Source: Kingdonia uniflora (taxonomy: Eukaryota > Streptophyta > Magnoliopsida > Ranunculales > Circaeasteraceae). From it: a stretch of DNA of 64,000 nucleotides. The notes under the pieces were generated by a model. The model was not told the origin of the DNA. It ran no database searches and saw only the letters and a program-made list of their open reading frames with translations. The first letter of the stretch is position 1. The number at the start of each line of letters is the position of its first letter. Below are positions 24,806 through 36,110 of the stretch, in pieces. A program made the translations under genes and the position numbers. The stretch lies in assembly GCA_014058105.1 (NCBI GenBank), contig JACGCM010002435.1:1612001-1676000 (forward strand), written 5' to 3'.

Positions 24806-25586
24806 TGATTCAGGAGGATATAAAGATCGAACCACTCCAAAAGATGACAACTAGTTCGAACGAACCTTGGAGTCATTCGAACGAGTTATGGGAGGAACGA
24901 CCTGGAAATTCCAAAAAGACTAACTTGAGCTTAGTCTAGTCGACCAATTCGAGCGGAGTCAATGCGATTGGAGTTCCCAGAAGATTTTATTTGAGCTAAG
25001 TCTATTTGACTTGGAGTTCCTAGAAGTCCAACTCGAGCTGAGTCTATTCAACCAATTCTAGCTGAGTCTGTTCAAGCAAAAATTAGGCAAACTCTTTCGA
25101 ACAGACCTTGGAGTCGTTCGAACGAATCTGAAGTTCCTAGAAGACCAATTCAAGATGAGGTAATTTTCAAGCAAAAATAGGCAAGTCGTTCGAACAATAT
25201 TGGATTCGTTCGAATGACTTGGAGTTTCCAAAAGACCAATTCGTGCTGAGGCTTTTCTTAGGCTTAATTTGGCCAATTCTTCGAATGACTCATGGGTTCG
25301 TTCGAGCGACTATCGTATTCCTTTAATATTTTATTCATTTTAAGGGCATCATTGTTCTTTTTATAACTAGAAACTTATAACCCTCATAAAGGGGCAAGGC
25401 TAGGCAAGATAAAATTATCTTAGATTAATCCAAGTTTATGTAAGAGAGACTGAAGGTTTTGAGAGTAATTCAATTGAAATCGAATTATTGAGCAATGTAA
25501 ACTCCAAAAGGGAAATTCTCCCACCAATTTGTGTGTTCTTCATTTAATTTCTTCGTTTAGGTTAATCTCAATTCGATTGTGGATTA
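24806..25586 (+). repeat. 3' LTR of the chromovirus-like element
   Basis: Starts TGATTCAGGAGGATA and ends TTGTGGATTA; 64 bp shorter than the 5' LTR because of fewer internal repeats. It carries the same TTCGAACGA motifs (for example 24856, 25115, and mutated at 25190 and 25210). Confidence 0.92.
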
Positions 25587-25591
25587 AGTGG
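25587..25591 (+). repeat. Target site duplication AGTGG, right copy
   Basis: Identical to 20316-20320. Confidence 0.85.
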
Positions 25592-25886
25592 TTATTAAAC
25601 GGTCATGATATGAGACCTATAAATAGGAACAAAGAAGAACATAATAGGGATAAATTTCCCGGTCCAAAAAATAACTACCATACTATTAGAATACATGCTA
25701 TAATAAGTAGTCATCAAGCCAATAATATTGCTCTTTTTCAAATCCTCACAAGTGGTCATGGTTTTTACCTATTTAAAGGTTCCCACACTAGCTCTTGTGT
25801 GTGTTAGTGATTATTTGCTACCATTTGTGTTATGATCATTTTTGTTGTAAGAAACTACGTTTGAATCCCAAATTTAGACTCTTACA
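25592..25886 (+). repeat. Right part of Tat-A 5' LTR
   Basis: Ends GACTCTTACA immediately before a Tat-type PBS. It contains CCTATAAATAGG at 25616-25627, a likely TATA box, so transcription would start within this part. Confidence 0.7.
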
Positions 25887-25905
25887 TTTGGTACCGTCTT
25901 TGGGA
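25887..25905 (+). promoter_or_regulatory. Tat-type primer binding site
   Basis: TTTGGTACCGTCTTTGGGA follows the LTR end directly. The same start (TTTGGCACC) follows the LTRs of Tat-B and Tat-C, so it differs from the tRNA-Met sites of the copia and chromovirus-like elements. Confidence 0.8.
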
Positions 25906-25966
25906 ATCGACAAGGATTAGCCACAAATTCTTAATTCCAATAGGTACTGATTAAGTTCACAAAAAT

Positions 25967-27625
25967 ATGCCAAATTCTAATAAAAAAAATCAGGTTTTGC
26001 AGATAGAGGGAATAGGCACAGGTGAAAATCTACCAGCAGAGCTACGTGTCATGCTCAACTTCGTAATAGAAAAAAAAGCAGCTTTAGAGCAACAGTTGGC
26101 TAAATTACAAAACACTCTAAAAGTTTTGAAGGGAAAATAGGCAACGGTTCAAAGAAACAAAGAAGAACAGCCAACAATATTAAGAATTTTAGTTCGAGAT
26201 AGGTTAGGATCACCACATAGTGGGGTCAGCCAAGGAGCGGATATCTATCCATATCAACATACACGGGGACTCGATATTTCTATTTATCTAGAACCTGCCA
26301 TTCAACAGGAGGTCAATAAAGGTCCTGCTAATCCTAGACATGTAGAGGATGCACTGAGGTTATGAACCCGCGTTCTCATGCAGGAAAGATTAAGTAAGGG
26401 AAGTGGAGCTTACGACCCCAAGGAGAGTCACCTTCAACGTCAAACAGTCACAACCCGACAGTTTGTTACACAAGAGCATATGGATAAGCACATTAAGGAG
26501 CGTTTAGAAGCCCAAACACGCGCTAACAAAAATATCATCAGCAGGTTACAGAAAAGTCCAATCACATAAGAGTTACTCGACAATGATGTACCTCCTAAGT
26601 TTTTGCATGCCAAAAATTCAGAAATGCAAAGGGACGGATCCTGCCAACCACATGGAGGAGTTTCAAGACTCTCTTGGGCTGCATTCAACGTCGAACCACA
26701 TTTTATACAGGTTATTCCCTACCAGTCTCTACGGTGTGCCTATGCGTTGGTTTTATTCCCTAGAAGAAGGATAGAAGGATCGATTCACTCTTTTAATCAA
26801 TTACAGGAACACTTCGCCATGAACTATTCGTATAATCGAGATAAATAGGATAACCTTTACACTTTGATAAGTTTCAAGCAAGTTCCAGGGGAGAAGCACG
26901 AAAGTTTTAATAAGAATTTTCTAGACCTGGCCAGGAGGGTGGACAATCTAGACCAAAAAATCACGGTGTCTGCCTTTACTAACACTCTGCTTATTAAGAA
27001 TAGGCCAAAGGAGCACCTTATTCTGAATAAGCCAACAACTCTAGAAGAGATGGTCGAATAGGTAAAAAATTTCATCAATCTTGAAAGAATGATGTTTGAA
27101 AGACAAAAGCCTGTTAAATCCATTCTTGCAACTAAATGGAAAAATATAGAACAAGAAATCGAGCATGTTATAGACAACGGGGGAGACATAAAATGTGTTA
27201 AATCTAAAGGAGACCGGCCTCACAAAGGAAATAATCTTTTAAATCCTGTCCTTCCAACCGTAATAGACAAATTGGCTAATATCAAGCCTACGCTTCTGAT
27301 AGACAAGTTCTTTAGGAACGCAAAACCTCTCAGGCCAATTGATGGAAAACCATATTGCAAACATCACAAAATGAGACACCATGATATGGAACGATGCTAT
27401 GCTTTCCAAAGATTCGTGGAATATATACTAAAAGATGGGATGATGCATACGTATGTTATCGACCTGGAGAGCTATATGAACGGGAGCTATAAAAGGGATA
27501 CCGAAGTCATTCAAATTGAAGAAGAGACTAAGGAGAAACACCTCTACTATCTTCACCTCAGTCACTTTATCGAGACACATAAAGTTAATAGATCAGTTAG
27601 ATTCAAAAGACACTATTTCATTTAG
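25967..27625 (+). pseudogene. Tat-A gag polyprotein, degenerate
   Basis: Starts MPNSNKKNQVLQ and reads, across stops at about 26138 and 26363 and frameshifts near 26600 and 26830, through an N-terminal coiled part (ALEQQLAKLQNTLKVLK), TQEHMDKHIKERLEAQTRA, the capsid-like block (HSFNQLQEHFAMNYSYNRDK, LISFKQVPGEKHESFNKNF, LARRVDNLDQKITVSAFTN), and the C-terminal PYCKHHKMRHHDMERCYAFQ, a C-H-H-C motif replacing the classical zinc knuckle as in other Tat-type gag proteins. The last 178 codons (27089-27625) are open. Confidence 0.88.
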
Positions 27626-27719
27626 TGTGACCATCTGACGGTGGTGGAAAAGGAATCTCGATTACTCCCAGAATCTAGTAATCAATGAACGAATATCTTT
27701 TTTGAAAACTATGATATTA

Positions 27720-28230
27720 CCCACATCAAGTTCCCTCACCATGATGCATCGGTAGTAATATTAAAAATAAAGAATTTCATAATGCACACCATGATTGATG
27801 GTCGATACAGGAAGTGCCATCAAAGTACTTTTTCAAAGCACGATCGAAAATCAGATTAACAGATCAAGTAAAATTCAGTGATATGGAAATCAACAAATTT
27901 AATAAATCTAAGGAAGAATGAGTAGGTAAGATCGTATTGCCTATTACCACAGGACCAGCTACCATCGACGTAACCTTTTATGTCATCAATGCAAAGTCAA
28001 GGTATTTATGTATAATGGGACGTTGTTAGTTGCATAATATGAAGGCAATTCCCTCCAATTATCATCTAACACTACAGTTTGATTGGAATAGAGAGATTTA
28101 TGAAGTGAAGGGCAACCAAAAGCTAGCTTGCGCTTGTGAAAATATAGCAACCAGTATTACAGATATTTCAAAAGAATTCAAAGCTTATCAATTACAGAAA
28201 ACTGGGTTTGCGGTGGTCTAGCCTTCAACT
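27720..28230 (+). pseudogene. Tat-A protease region, degenerate
   Basis: Around 27790, HTMIDGRYRKCH occupies the position of the LIDTGSSAN active site (D followed by G, with a one-base insertion breaking DTGS). TGPATIDVTFYVINAKSRYL, IMGR and HNMKAIPSNYHLTLQF follow, matching the segment between protease and RT in Tat-type pol (V.F.V.....Y..ILGR.WL..M.A.PS..H...KF). Confidence 0.8.
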
Positions 28231-28419
28231 GCCAAAATTATAGAATACATCGAGATTGACGGAACATAAAAAATAACATTCATAGGAAATCGATTGCTTT
28301 AGAAGACCGCAAAGCACTAGTCAACTTCTTAGCAAAAAATAAAGACGTATTCACTTGGAAATTCTGAGAAATACCAAGTATCCATCTCACTTTAGCCTGT
28401 CATAGACTGTGTTTAAAAG

Positions 28420-29059
28420 ATAAAGTTTTGGTGGTTAAACAAAAATAGAGGACACTAGTACCCAAACTTCGAGAGGAAGTGAACAAGGAAATCGATAAGC
28501 TTATTGAAGTTAGATTTATAAGGAATGTAGATTACCCTTATTAGATTTCAAATATTGTAGCGGTTCTAAAGAAAAATGGAAAAATAAGTGTTTACATGGA
28601 TTTTACCGACCTGAATAAGCACACTCCAAAAATTAGTTTTCTTCTTCCAATAATTAACCACTTGCTAGATTCAACGACCGGGCACAAACTTATATCTATG
28701 ATGGATGCAACATCAGGCCATAATCAAATACCACTTCTTCCTGGGGATTACAATAAAACTACATTTATCACAGAGCAGGGTCTATCTTGTAACAAGGTTA
28801 TGCCTTTTAGACTTAAGAACTCATGAGCAATTTATCAAAGGTTGATTACTCAAATGTTCAAAGACTACCTTGGAAAAATGGTGGAAGTATATATTGATGA
28901 CATGCTGTGTAAAAGCCTTAAAAAGGGAGACTACCTTACATATCATCACATAGTTTTTAAAATCCTTCGATCTTACAGAATGAAACTTAATTCGGATAAA
29001 TGTCAATGTGGAGTCCAGTTTGGGAAATTCATGGGACACTTGATCAACGAAAATGGTAT
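28420..29059 (+). pseudogene. Tat-A reverse transcriptase, first part
   Basis: MDFTDLNKHTPKISFLLPI, HKLISMMDATSGHNQIPLL, KTTFITEQGL and KVMPFRLKNS lead to VEVYIDDMLCKSLKKGDYL (catalytic YIDD at about 28888-28899) and LNSDKCQCGVQFGKFMGHL. A one-base frame change lies near 28825. The reading breaks at GHLINENG where Tat-B is inserted. Confidence 0.9.
29055..29059 (+). repeat. Target site duplication GGTAT, left copy
   Basis: Identical to 41197-41201 on the other side of Tat-B. Either copy completes the Tat-A reading frame (ENG-I). Confidence 0.92.
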
Positions 29060-29638
29060 TATAATGGCCAAATTCTAAAAGCTCGATATGATTTGGAATT
29101 AGCTATCACACCAATGAATCTGCAACAATACTCTAATAGAAAGTAATAAATGCAAACATGTATTTTTAGCGTGGAAAACCTTTGAACAGGTAAAAAACCA
29201 TGGCCTCGTATGGAGGATTTTTGTAAAAGTATATTTATTGTTTGGAGTGGATTTTTTTATTACAAGTGTTCTCTAAAATATTGAAATGCTTTTGATCTCG
29301 TAAATAAAAAGTTTGAGTAATTTTTCTTGTCCCTGTCTCTTCTGGAACTTTTCCCTTATATAGGCTTTTCCCACAGCTCTTCGTCGTGCTGGAATACGTT
29401 TTCCAAATAATGTGGTTAGTGGCGATTGACTGAATAACTGACGAGTTTGTGGAAGATAGGTGTCTTTGACTGGATAATGTTTTTGGAGTTTAGCTCGATC
29501 CACGTTCTTGAGTAGTTTGTGGGGCAGTTTAAAATGTTGACTGGAGTGTTAAGTGCTAAAATTACGTGAGCCTGAGATGGAGGTAAATTGAGCTTCTTGA
29601 GCTCAATTTTGAGTGAGATCGAGGGATAAGTCCCTTCA
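29060..29638 (-). repeat. 3' LTR of Tat-B
   Basis: 579 bp, aligned with 40618-41196; by eye about nine in ten positions agree. On the minus strand it starts TGAAGGGACTTATCCC and ends GGCCATTATA (TTACA in the other copy). It carries a TATATAGG near 29335 (plus-strand coordinates). Confidence 0.95.
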
Positions 29639-29652
29639 ATCGCCCCCTCACA
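29639..29652 (-). promoter_or_regulatory. Polypurine tract of Tat-B
   Basis: On the minus strand TGTGAGGGGGCGAT precedes the 3' LTR start directly. The related GGGGCGAT tract recurs at the same position in Tat-D1 and Tat-D2. Confidence 0.85.
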
Positions 29653-29870
29653 ACTGAAGTCACGAGTGGCTTTGGTTGAGAAAGAATGTGTTAAAAGTTT
29701 AAAATTCGAAGCGGAGTAATGATGGCGTTTGACTGGGTGGAAGTTACGTGATATTGGGATGTGATGGGTATTAAATGATGATGCGGATGTATGTGACAAT
29801 TACGTTTGAAGATTCACGTCCGTAAGGAATGATGACGCTTGGGAAAATGACCTGTACATTAAATTTAGGG

Positions 29871-29880
29871 TTATATAAAG
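29871..29880 (+). promoter_or_regulatory. TATA box of the small antisense ORF in Tat-B
   Basis: TTATATAAAG lies 72 nt upstream of the ATG at 29952. Equivalent TATA boxes precede small or main antisense ORFs in Tat-C, D1 and D2. Confidence 0.55.
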
Positions 29881-29951
29881 AGTACCTGTAGTAAATCTTT
29901 GAAGCAATTCTTGCATGCGTAACTTTCTCTGAGATAGTGAAAACTCAGAGC

Positions 29952-30116
29952 ATGGTTCTTGAAGAGTGTATTACGTCTGAAATGCAGAGGTTGGAGTTGA
30001 AATATTTTGGTGATCATTCCTTAGAAATGGCGATACCCGCCCCCATTCCTTCGGCGTACCAATGCTTATCGGGAGAGGAAGCGTTTGAAGTTGAGGATGA
30101 TTTCTACTATAAGTGA
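29952..30116 (+). CDS. Small antisense ORF of Tat-B (54 codons)
   Basis: Starts MVLEECITSEMQRLELKYFG and ends GEEAFEVEDDFYYK before a TGA. No domain is recognised. Its RLELKYFGD and AYQCLSGEEAFEVEDDFYYK parts line up with the Tat-D1 reading (NYAGMSEAEAKYAEEDF) and with the two Tat-C small ORFs (KYF/RYFDD then EPG..I.G..YAY). It lies 314 bp from the 3' LTR, transcribed away from it, opposite to gag-pol. It may be a broken copy of a longer protein, because readable residues continue in other frames to about 30560. Confidence 0.4.
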   Translation: MVLEECITSEMQRLELKYFGDHSLEMAIPAPIPSAYQCLSGEEAFEVEDDFYYK

Positions 30117-30119
30117 AGA

Positions 30120-31820
30120 TTTCATGTCTTCGTCTTGATAGGCGAGGAATGTTGGGCCTGTCCCCACACTCTTGCAGAAGACAGGGTTAGGGATTCATAT
30201 GCAGGGATAAGTGTATCTACGGGGCAGATATGCTGATTTCTGGTATCGCCATGGATTCTAAGGTTAGGCCCTCTTCATATTTACCTACTTTTTGATGGTG
30301 GTGGTTATAGAAGAGGCGGTGATGGCAGTTGAGGAACAGGATGATAAGGGGGAACTTGCTAACGTGTTTCCATAGTGTTTTTGTGCTCAGAAGACCTTCA
30401 TCTTGTTTTGTGGGGCCAGCACTGAGTCCACTGTTTACATAGTTTTTGTTTGAAGTTTGATTGGAGTTCGACCAAACTCATGTGAGGGAAACTTTTTGTT
30501 GTGTCCAATGCCTTCTTTGCATCTGGGTGAAAAATTACTGAATTAGAAGAACTGGAGGACATGATACCTCAGCATGCCTGAATGACCTGTAACTTTTATC
30601 AAACAGGGAAATCTTTTTATCTGTAAAGTACCTAGAGTTTGGTGCTGAATGGATAACATTCTGTTGTATTCCTGTGTAAAAACTTGTTATCTGTAAATCG
30701 TATGTAATATCTTTGACATGAATAAAAGTTAATATTTACAAAATTGTGTATAAAAAAATTTCTTTGAATCGAACTGAATTTTGTTGGGTGTTGCTTGAAT
30801 AATTGCTTATATGTGATGAAACAATGTTACAATGTTGCTTGAGCTGAGATGAATATATGTCGAGAATGTCGTGCTGATATAAATGATTTATGTTTAACTG
30901 GTGAAGAATAGAAATTGTAGGAAATATGTATTTGCAGAAACTCGAGCTGCTATAGGTCGAAAGGGGTAATACACATAGTAGGGTAAGGTCGAATACAGTG
31001 ACTATTGTGTATACTAGTGAGCGGATAATTTCAAATAATTTATTCCAAAAATTTGAGGTTTTCTATTACGAGATACAGGTAAAAATCACGTATTTGAGGG
31101 GAAAATGTGTAAGAAACGTATAAATATGGGTAGGATGAATGAAAAATGGAGGAGAGATTCGGATAGTACGACTTGATCTTAGAGGATTCATCTTTCCGTG
31201 GAAGGACAATTGACTATAAAGATTGTTGAAGTACATAAGAGGATCTTGAGTTTGTTTGGTTATAATGCTAAACTATTGGGGAAGGAATGTGAGCTCGAAG
31301 GTTAGATGTAAGGAGACCTTGTAAGTATGCTAGTTATTTTTATGAAGTGTGCTTCAGTAAATTGGTGAGGGATTCAGTAGATCGAGAGAAGTTAATTTGT
31401 TTGGTTACTGAAATAGAGATCGAGTTCGAAGATCTGAGGACCGACAAACAATGTGACTGGATGAAATTTTATAGGTTACTAAGGCCGTGATGGATGTTGT
31501 GTAAAGTATTTCTTATGAATAATATCATTGCTTTGAATGTGACAAAAATAATATAAGTCAAACGGATCCTCTATAGGGGCGAATATGTTTTGAGACTGTT
31601 TTAGAAAATACTTGAATAATTTTGAAAATTTGTACAGTTTAGAAAATGACGTCAATCACTATAAGTATGATAGACAATGACAAAAAATCAAAAATATGAA
31701 AATACAGAAGCTTCTAGTTTTGTTTTGTATGCAAAAGGAAATAGAACTCTGACATCGTACAATATGAGTCATCACGAGTGCTGGAAGGTCAGGAAAAGAT
31801 ATAGAAATAAGGAAAAAAAA
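30120..31820 (+). other. Non-coding part of Tat-B antisense region
   Basis: Between the small ORF and the main antisense gene; AT-rich, with many stops in all frames. It could hold the promoter and a leader intron of the main gene by analogy with Tat-C and Tat-D2, but I could not place splice sites here with confidence. Confidence 0.4.
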
Positions 31821-31821
31821 T

Positions 31822-34800
31822 ATGTTAAAAAATGAGGGGAGTTGTAATGATGGAAATGTGGTTTTATCGAAAAGGTACAAGGCATTTATCATAGAAAGTG
31901 GAAAGGACGCCTCAGTTCTGGAATTGAGGATAGTTCGTGCGAGGAGCAATAAATGCCAGCCGCTGGAGAGAGAAAGGATAAATAGTACTTCTTTGTCTCC
32001 AATCAAATGTTTTACAACTTCACAAAATTTGGAGAGCACTCAGAGGGAGAGACGAAAGATCTTGGGATTTGATAAAGAATTATCCGAAGGTGATAAACGG
32101 TTGAAGAGGGCAAAATATTATGGATCTCGTAGGTGGCTATACAGTAATGTCATGAGGGAAAAGCTTGACGCAACTGCCGATTCTCATTCAGATACTGAAG
32201 GTTAGCGGAGATGCGCGCAAATATATGTTGACGTATAAATATGTTTAAGATATATTGCTATACGTAAATGACTGATCAGAGATACATGTTGAATATATAT
32301 ATATATATACATAAACGGAAGAATGATACATACCTTAACCTGTATATAGGTCGAGCGTGAAAGGTATCTCTGTAGGTCAAAAACGTGCCTGTAGAAATTG
32401 TTTTAAGATGGGTTGTTCGTCTGTTAATGAGGTATCGACCTCTGGTCAGACGAATGAGTGATAATAAAGGGGAAGTAGGATTAGAACAATTTCTGGGTTT
32501 CCCTGTCAATTGGTATCTTATCCTCCTGGTTCTGATGTCTTTAAAGAGTTTTGTAAAGACAAGGCAGCTGCAGGAGGGAAGTGGGGCAAAATGTGTAAAG
32601 TTTGCCAGTAGGCAGTTTAGGGGTTGTACGGTAGCGGTGGGGGAAGAGTATTTTTACCTGTTGGCTGATTTGGAAGTGGAAAAATGAGATAGGGGTATAA
32701 AAGAATTGATCTCGTTAGAATATTTCGATGGGGATGTCCAAAGTGACCTTTTGGACGGTTTTTTGTGTTACTTATCTCAATTAGAGTATGGGTTGAGCCT
32801 TCCTCTGCCAATTTGGCGAAGGGGATTATGAATGCAATTGGGACATGTCCTGTTCAATTGAACGGGAACATGTGGGAGGTAATAACCGTGTGTGACCATC
32901 TGAATGAAAAATGGAAAAGGGAGGAAAAAGTAAGGAGGATAATCCTTGATGACGTTTTACAGTTTTATGGGGTGATGAATTTTAAGGCCAGTGGGGGGTC
33001 ATATTTCTGTGCGAGCGTGACTTGGCGTCACTTTTTTGATCTGAATTCAGCAGGTCAAACCTGGTATGACAACATAATATGGGTGAAGGGTAATTGCCTT
33101 CAAAGAGATGATGAAGAACCCTTGGACCTTCGGTTTAGAACTGCAAAGCAAAGTAAGTATATACATGCTTAGATAGAATTATTGTTATGTTTCTCTGACA
33201 ACTGCTGCTGATAGCAAAAATGTTGTTATTGCAGGTGTGAAGTCTACAGTGGAAAGGAAGGAATCCCTGTTGGACGAAGTTTTGGAGGAGGAGACTGTAC
33301 TCGAACTGGTGTTGAAGGGACTTGGCCTGAGTAGAAAGAAGAGGGTTGAGAGTAGGTCGAATAAGGTTTGAAAGGCTCAGTCTTCGAGGTCGATGGTGAA
33401 GGTCGATGAAGGAAAAAGGTAAGTAAGTGGTGAGGAGGTTCAAACTAATTTGTCCAAGACTCCTGGAACTGGAAGTTCGGCTCAGCCGAATCCTGTCAAG
33501 CCGAGTAAAGTAGCTCAAAAATATCTGAAGATACGGATGCTAAAAGCTCAGCCGGCCTCTGGTACAACTGGAAGTGGTGAGGTCGCGAAAGATAAGAGGA
33601 GGAGGGTCGATCTACTTCAGTAAATGACCTCAAAGAGTTCGAGGACAGGGCCAGGTTGGCGATTCTCCAAGGAGAGGAAGATACGAGCAAGATGGTAAGT
33701 TTAGATTATCATAAAGAAATGCTTAATATACTTCGAGCTAATCGCTGAGATCGATGTAATTTTTACAGGTTGCTCGTCTTGTCAAGGAGATTTGGCTCGG
33801 TATAGAGGAAGAGAAAAGCGAGCTGAGGAAGGTAAATGTCGAGCTGGAAAAAGAATTTGCTTGATCTTGGGCTGACACTTTGATGGACGTCAAGCAGTTG
33901 AAGGCTTCTCATGCCGTGGCGATTGGTCAGTTGTAGGTGGAGACAAAGGCCAATCTTGACAAGATGGTTGAGGAGCGTGACAGACTAGGGCGTCATTTGA
34001 TGCTGAAAGGCTATTCTGAAGAGGAGGTGGATGCCATTAAAGCGGACACCTATGTTGAGGAAGAAGATAAGGAAGAAGCAGAAGCAGAAGCAGTGGGGAT
34101 CGTGGACGGTCTGGATGGTGTTTCCCGTTAGACGGTGCTCAACAATAAAGGGGATAACGTCGAGCTCCCTGAAGGTCGTAGTGAGAAGGTAGGGTAGACA
34201 TATGTGTTTGTATTAATATTTGTAAATAGTTTGAACTGAGTGTTGGGATGAAAACTTCTCTAGAATGACTTTGTTTTATAAATCTTTTGTAGGCAGTTAG
34301 AGAGATGAGTCTCAGACTAAAAAATCTAGAGTCTGGACTTACCCGGGAAAGAGAGACCTCTAAGGCCTTGCTATCTACATAAACGGAGCTGCAGGTTAGA
34401 TCGGAATAGGTCTTTCGACTTGTATGTTATTCCAGCGTTAAGCTATCAAGTAAATAGGATATAGATGCATGGTAAAAATCCAGCGCTATTAATATAGAGT
34501 AGTATACCAAAAGTATGTACCTTGTACGCTGAAAAAAGGCTCATGAATTGTTCATCTGAGAATGAACTCCAAACTTTTAATTAAAAAGTATTGGAAGCAG
34601 ATGTTTAGAAATCACATAGTCTCTTTAGAAATGTAGTATGTATATATTCAAAGGCTTTCCTGAATCAAACTAAAACATGTTATATTTTCCAGGTTGAATT
34701 AGATTTATCTCGTTCACGTGAGGATGACGTACTCATGTGTAATTGAGAATTTGCAGAGAAGTTCGATAGGATGAAGGAGGCGAGCGAGAATAGAGAAGAT

Positions 34801-36015
34801 CAATATGTATAGGCGCATTTTTGATTTTTGGAGTTGACTCAGGCCATTTTTGACCTGACTCTTTAGGTCAAAGTGAATGATTCTGAGATAAAGAAGGGAT
34901 TAAAAGAGTTAACTGAGGTAACAGAATGCGTCGAGATGCTTCGAGATCAAGTTGACGCATTAGCTTTGAAAGATAAGCAGGCCGACACGACTCAATACCG
35001 TATTCAGGTGCATGAACAATCGGAGGAACAATTTTGATCTGATCTCCAGAACTGTAGGAACGATCTGGAGCGAATGAAACGGAAATTCGTCAAAAAAGAC
35101 GATGAGCTGAGGGTAGCTCGAGAAAATCTATCGACTTCAGAAGCCACAACTGAACATTTGCAAATAGCCCTGCCTGCCAAGGACATGGAATTCCGGGAAA
35201 TGCAACAAAGGTGTAATGATTTAAACGAGAGGCTTGTACGACTTAAGGCCGAACTGGCGCAGGCCATTGCACATGCCATAAAAACTGAGGCTAGAGAGCA
35301 CTCAGGGGGAAGCAGAACTGAGATTAAGACTCCTTTAGTTTGAGGGGATGTAGTTAGTCGCTCAGGTTAAATTAAGGAGCTAGAGAGTGATGTATCTCGT
35401 ATTCAGGGGCATGTCCAGAAGGGAAATATGAATTTGAGGTAATGCCCGCATAAGTTGGATACTGCTCTTATCAGGGAGAAAGTTCTGGAAGGGGAGATCA
35501 AAGCGAATGAATTGCTTGTGATGAGGAAAGAAGAATTATTGAAAGATATGCCGGCTAGGGAGGAGTTGAACGCAGAAATTGGGAGACTTCGTGCTCGGGT
35601 AGTAGACTTAGAAGCCATGAACCTTGCTGAATTAGCGAAATATATTGCAAAGTTAGAAGAAAATGTAATCTACCATGCTAAGGTCGATGCGGAAACGAAT
35701 GAACTGAGGAATGATTACGCTAGACTAGAGTCACGCCTCGAGAGATTGAGAGCGAGATTTGTAACAATGGTCATACCTTATGCATCACGATCTGACCTGT
35801 TAAAGGCGATTGTTGCATATTTTGTAGATGAAGTAAAAAGACTTGAGTTAGAACGAGATACCTTGTTCAAAACTCTGCCGAATAAGGAATACATTTGTAG
35901 AGCTAAGATAGATCGAGAGAACTGTCTAGGCATCATGGGGACCCAACTGAGCCATGTAACTGCTGAATTGATAGATTCGGGTAAAGCTATTATAACCTAC
36001 AAACTGAAAGTTTGA
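31822..36015 (+). pseudogene. Tat-B antisense gene: Transposase_28-like domain, introns, coiled-coil exons
   Basis: Opposite to Tat-B gag-pol. 31822-32205 is an open, basic, Ser-rich N-terminal part. 32693-33152 is the conserved domain: ELISLEYFDGDVQSDLLDG, YGLSLPL, then after a frameshift near 32810 NLAKGIMNAIGTCPVQLNGN, VITVCDHLNEKW, VLQFYGVMNFKASGGSYF. Introns with good consensus are 33153-33234, 33695-33768, 34189-34292 and 34395-34692. The last exon region (34693-36015) is coiled coil: 35074-35343 (DDELRVARENLSTSEATTEH) and 35455-36015, 186 open codons rich in Leu, Glu, Arg and Lys with heptad spacing. Stops and a few frameshifts break the exons. It is the best preserved of the four antisense genes. 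The protein's function is unknown to me. Confidence 0.7.
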
Positions 36016-36110
36016 CATCTTGATGTAGGGGGAAGCACTGCTGACTCTCCATCATCAGAAAAGAAACGTTTGTAATATGAATTTGACCTGAAAATAAATA
36101 GTATCTGTCG

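Larger units (their letters stand above)
20321..25586 (+). mobile_element. Ty3/gypsy chromovirus-like retrotransposon with internal RT deletion (5.3 kb)
   Basis: LTRs at 20321-21165 and 24806-25586, a tRNA-Met-type PBS, gag, protease, start of RT, integrase, a C-terminal tail and a polypurine tract lie in gypsy order (integrase after RT/RNase H). AGTGG duplications flank it exactly. Most of RT and RNase H is missing, and stops occur throughout, so it is inactive. It appears to sit inside the 5' LTR of the Tat-A element. Confidence 0.92.

Noticed and set aside
29416..29799. 127-codon minus-strand ORF across the Tat-B LTR boundary
   Set aside because: It crosses the LTR end and polypurine tract; no domain, so it is a chance open frame.
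31659..32039. 126-codon minus-strand ORF
   Set aside because: It is the shadow of the antisense-gene N-terminal part on the plus strand; hydrophobic because of reverse-complemented charged codons.
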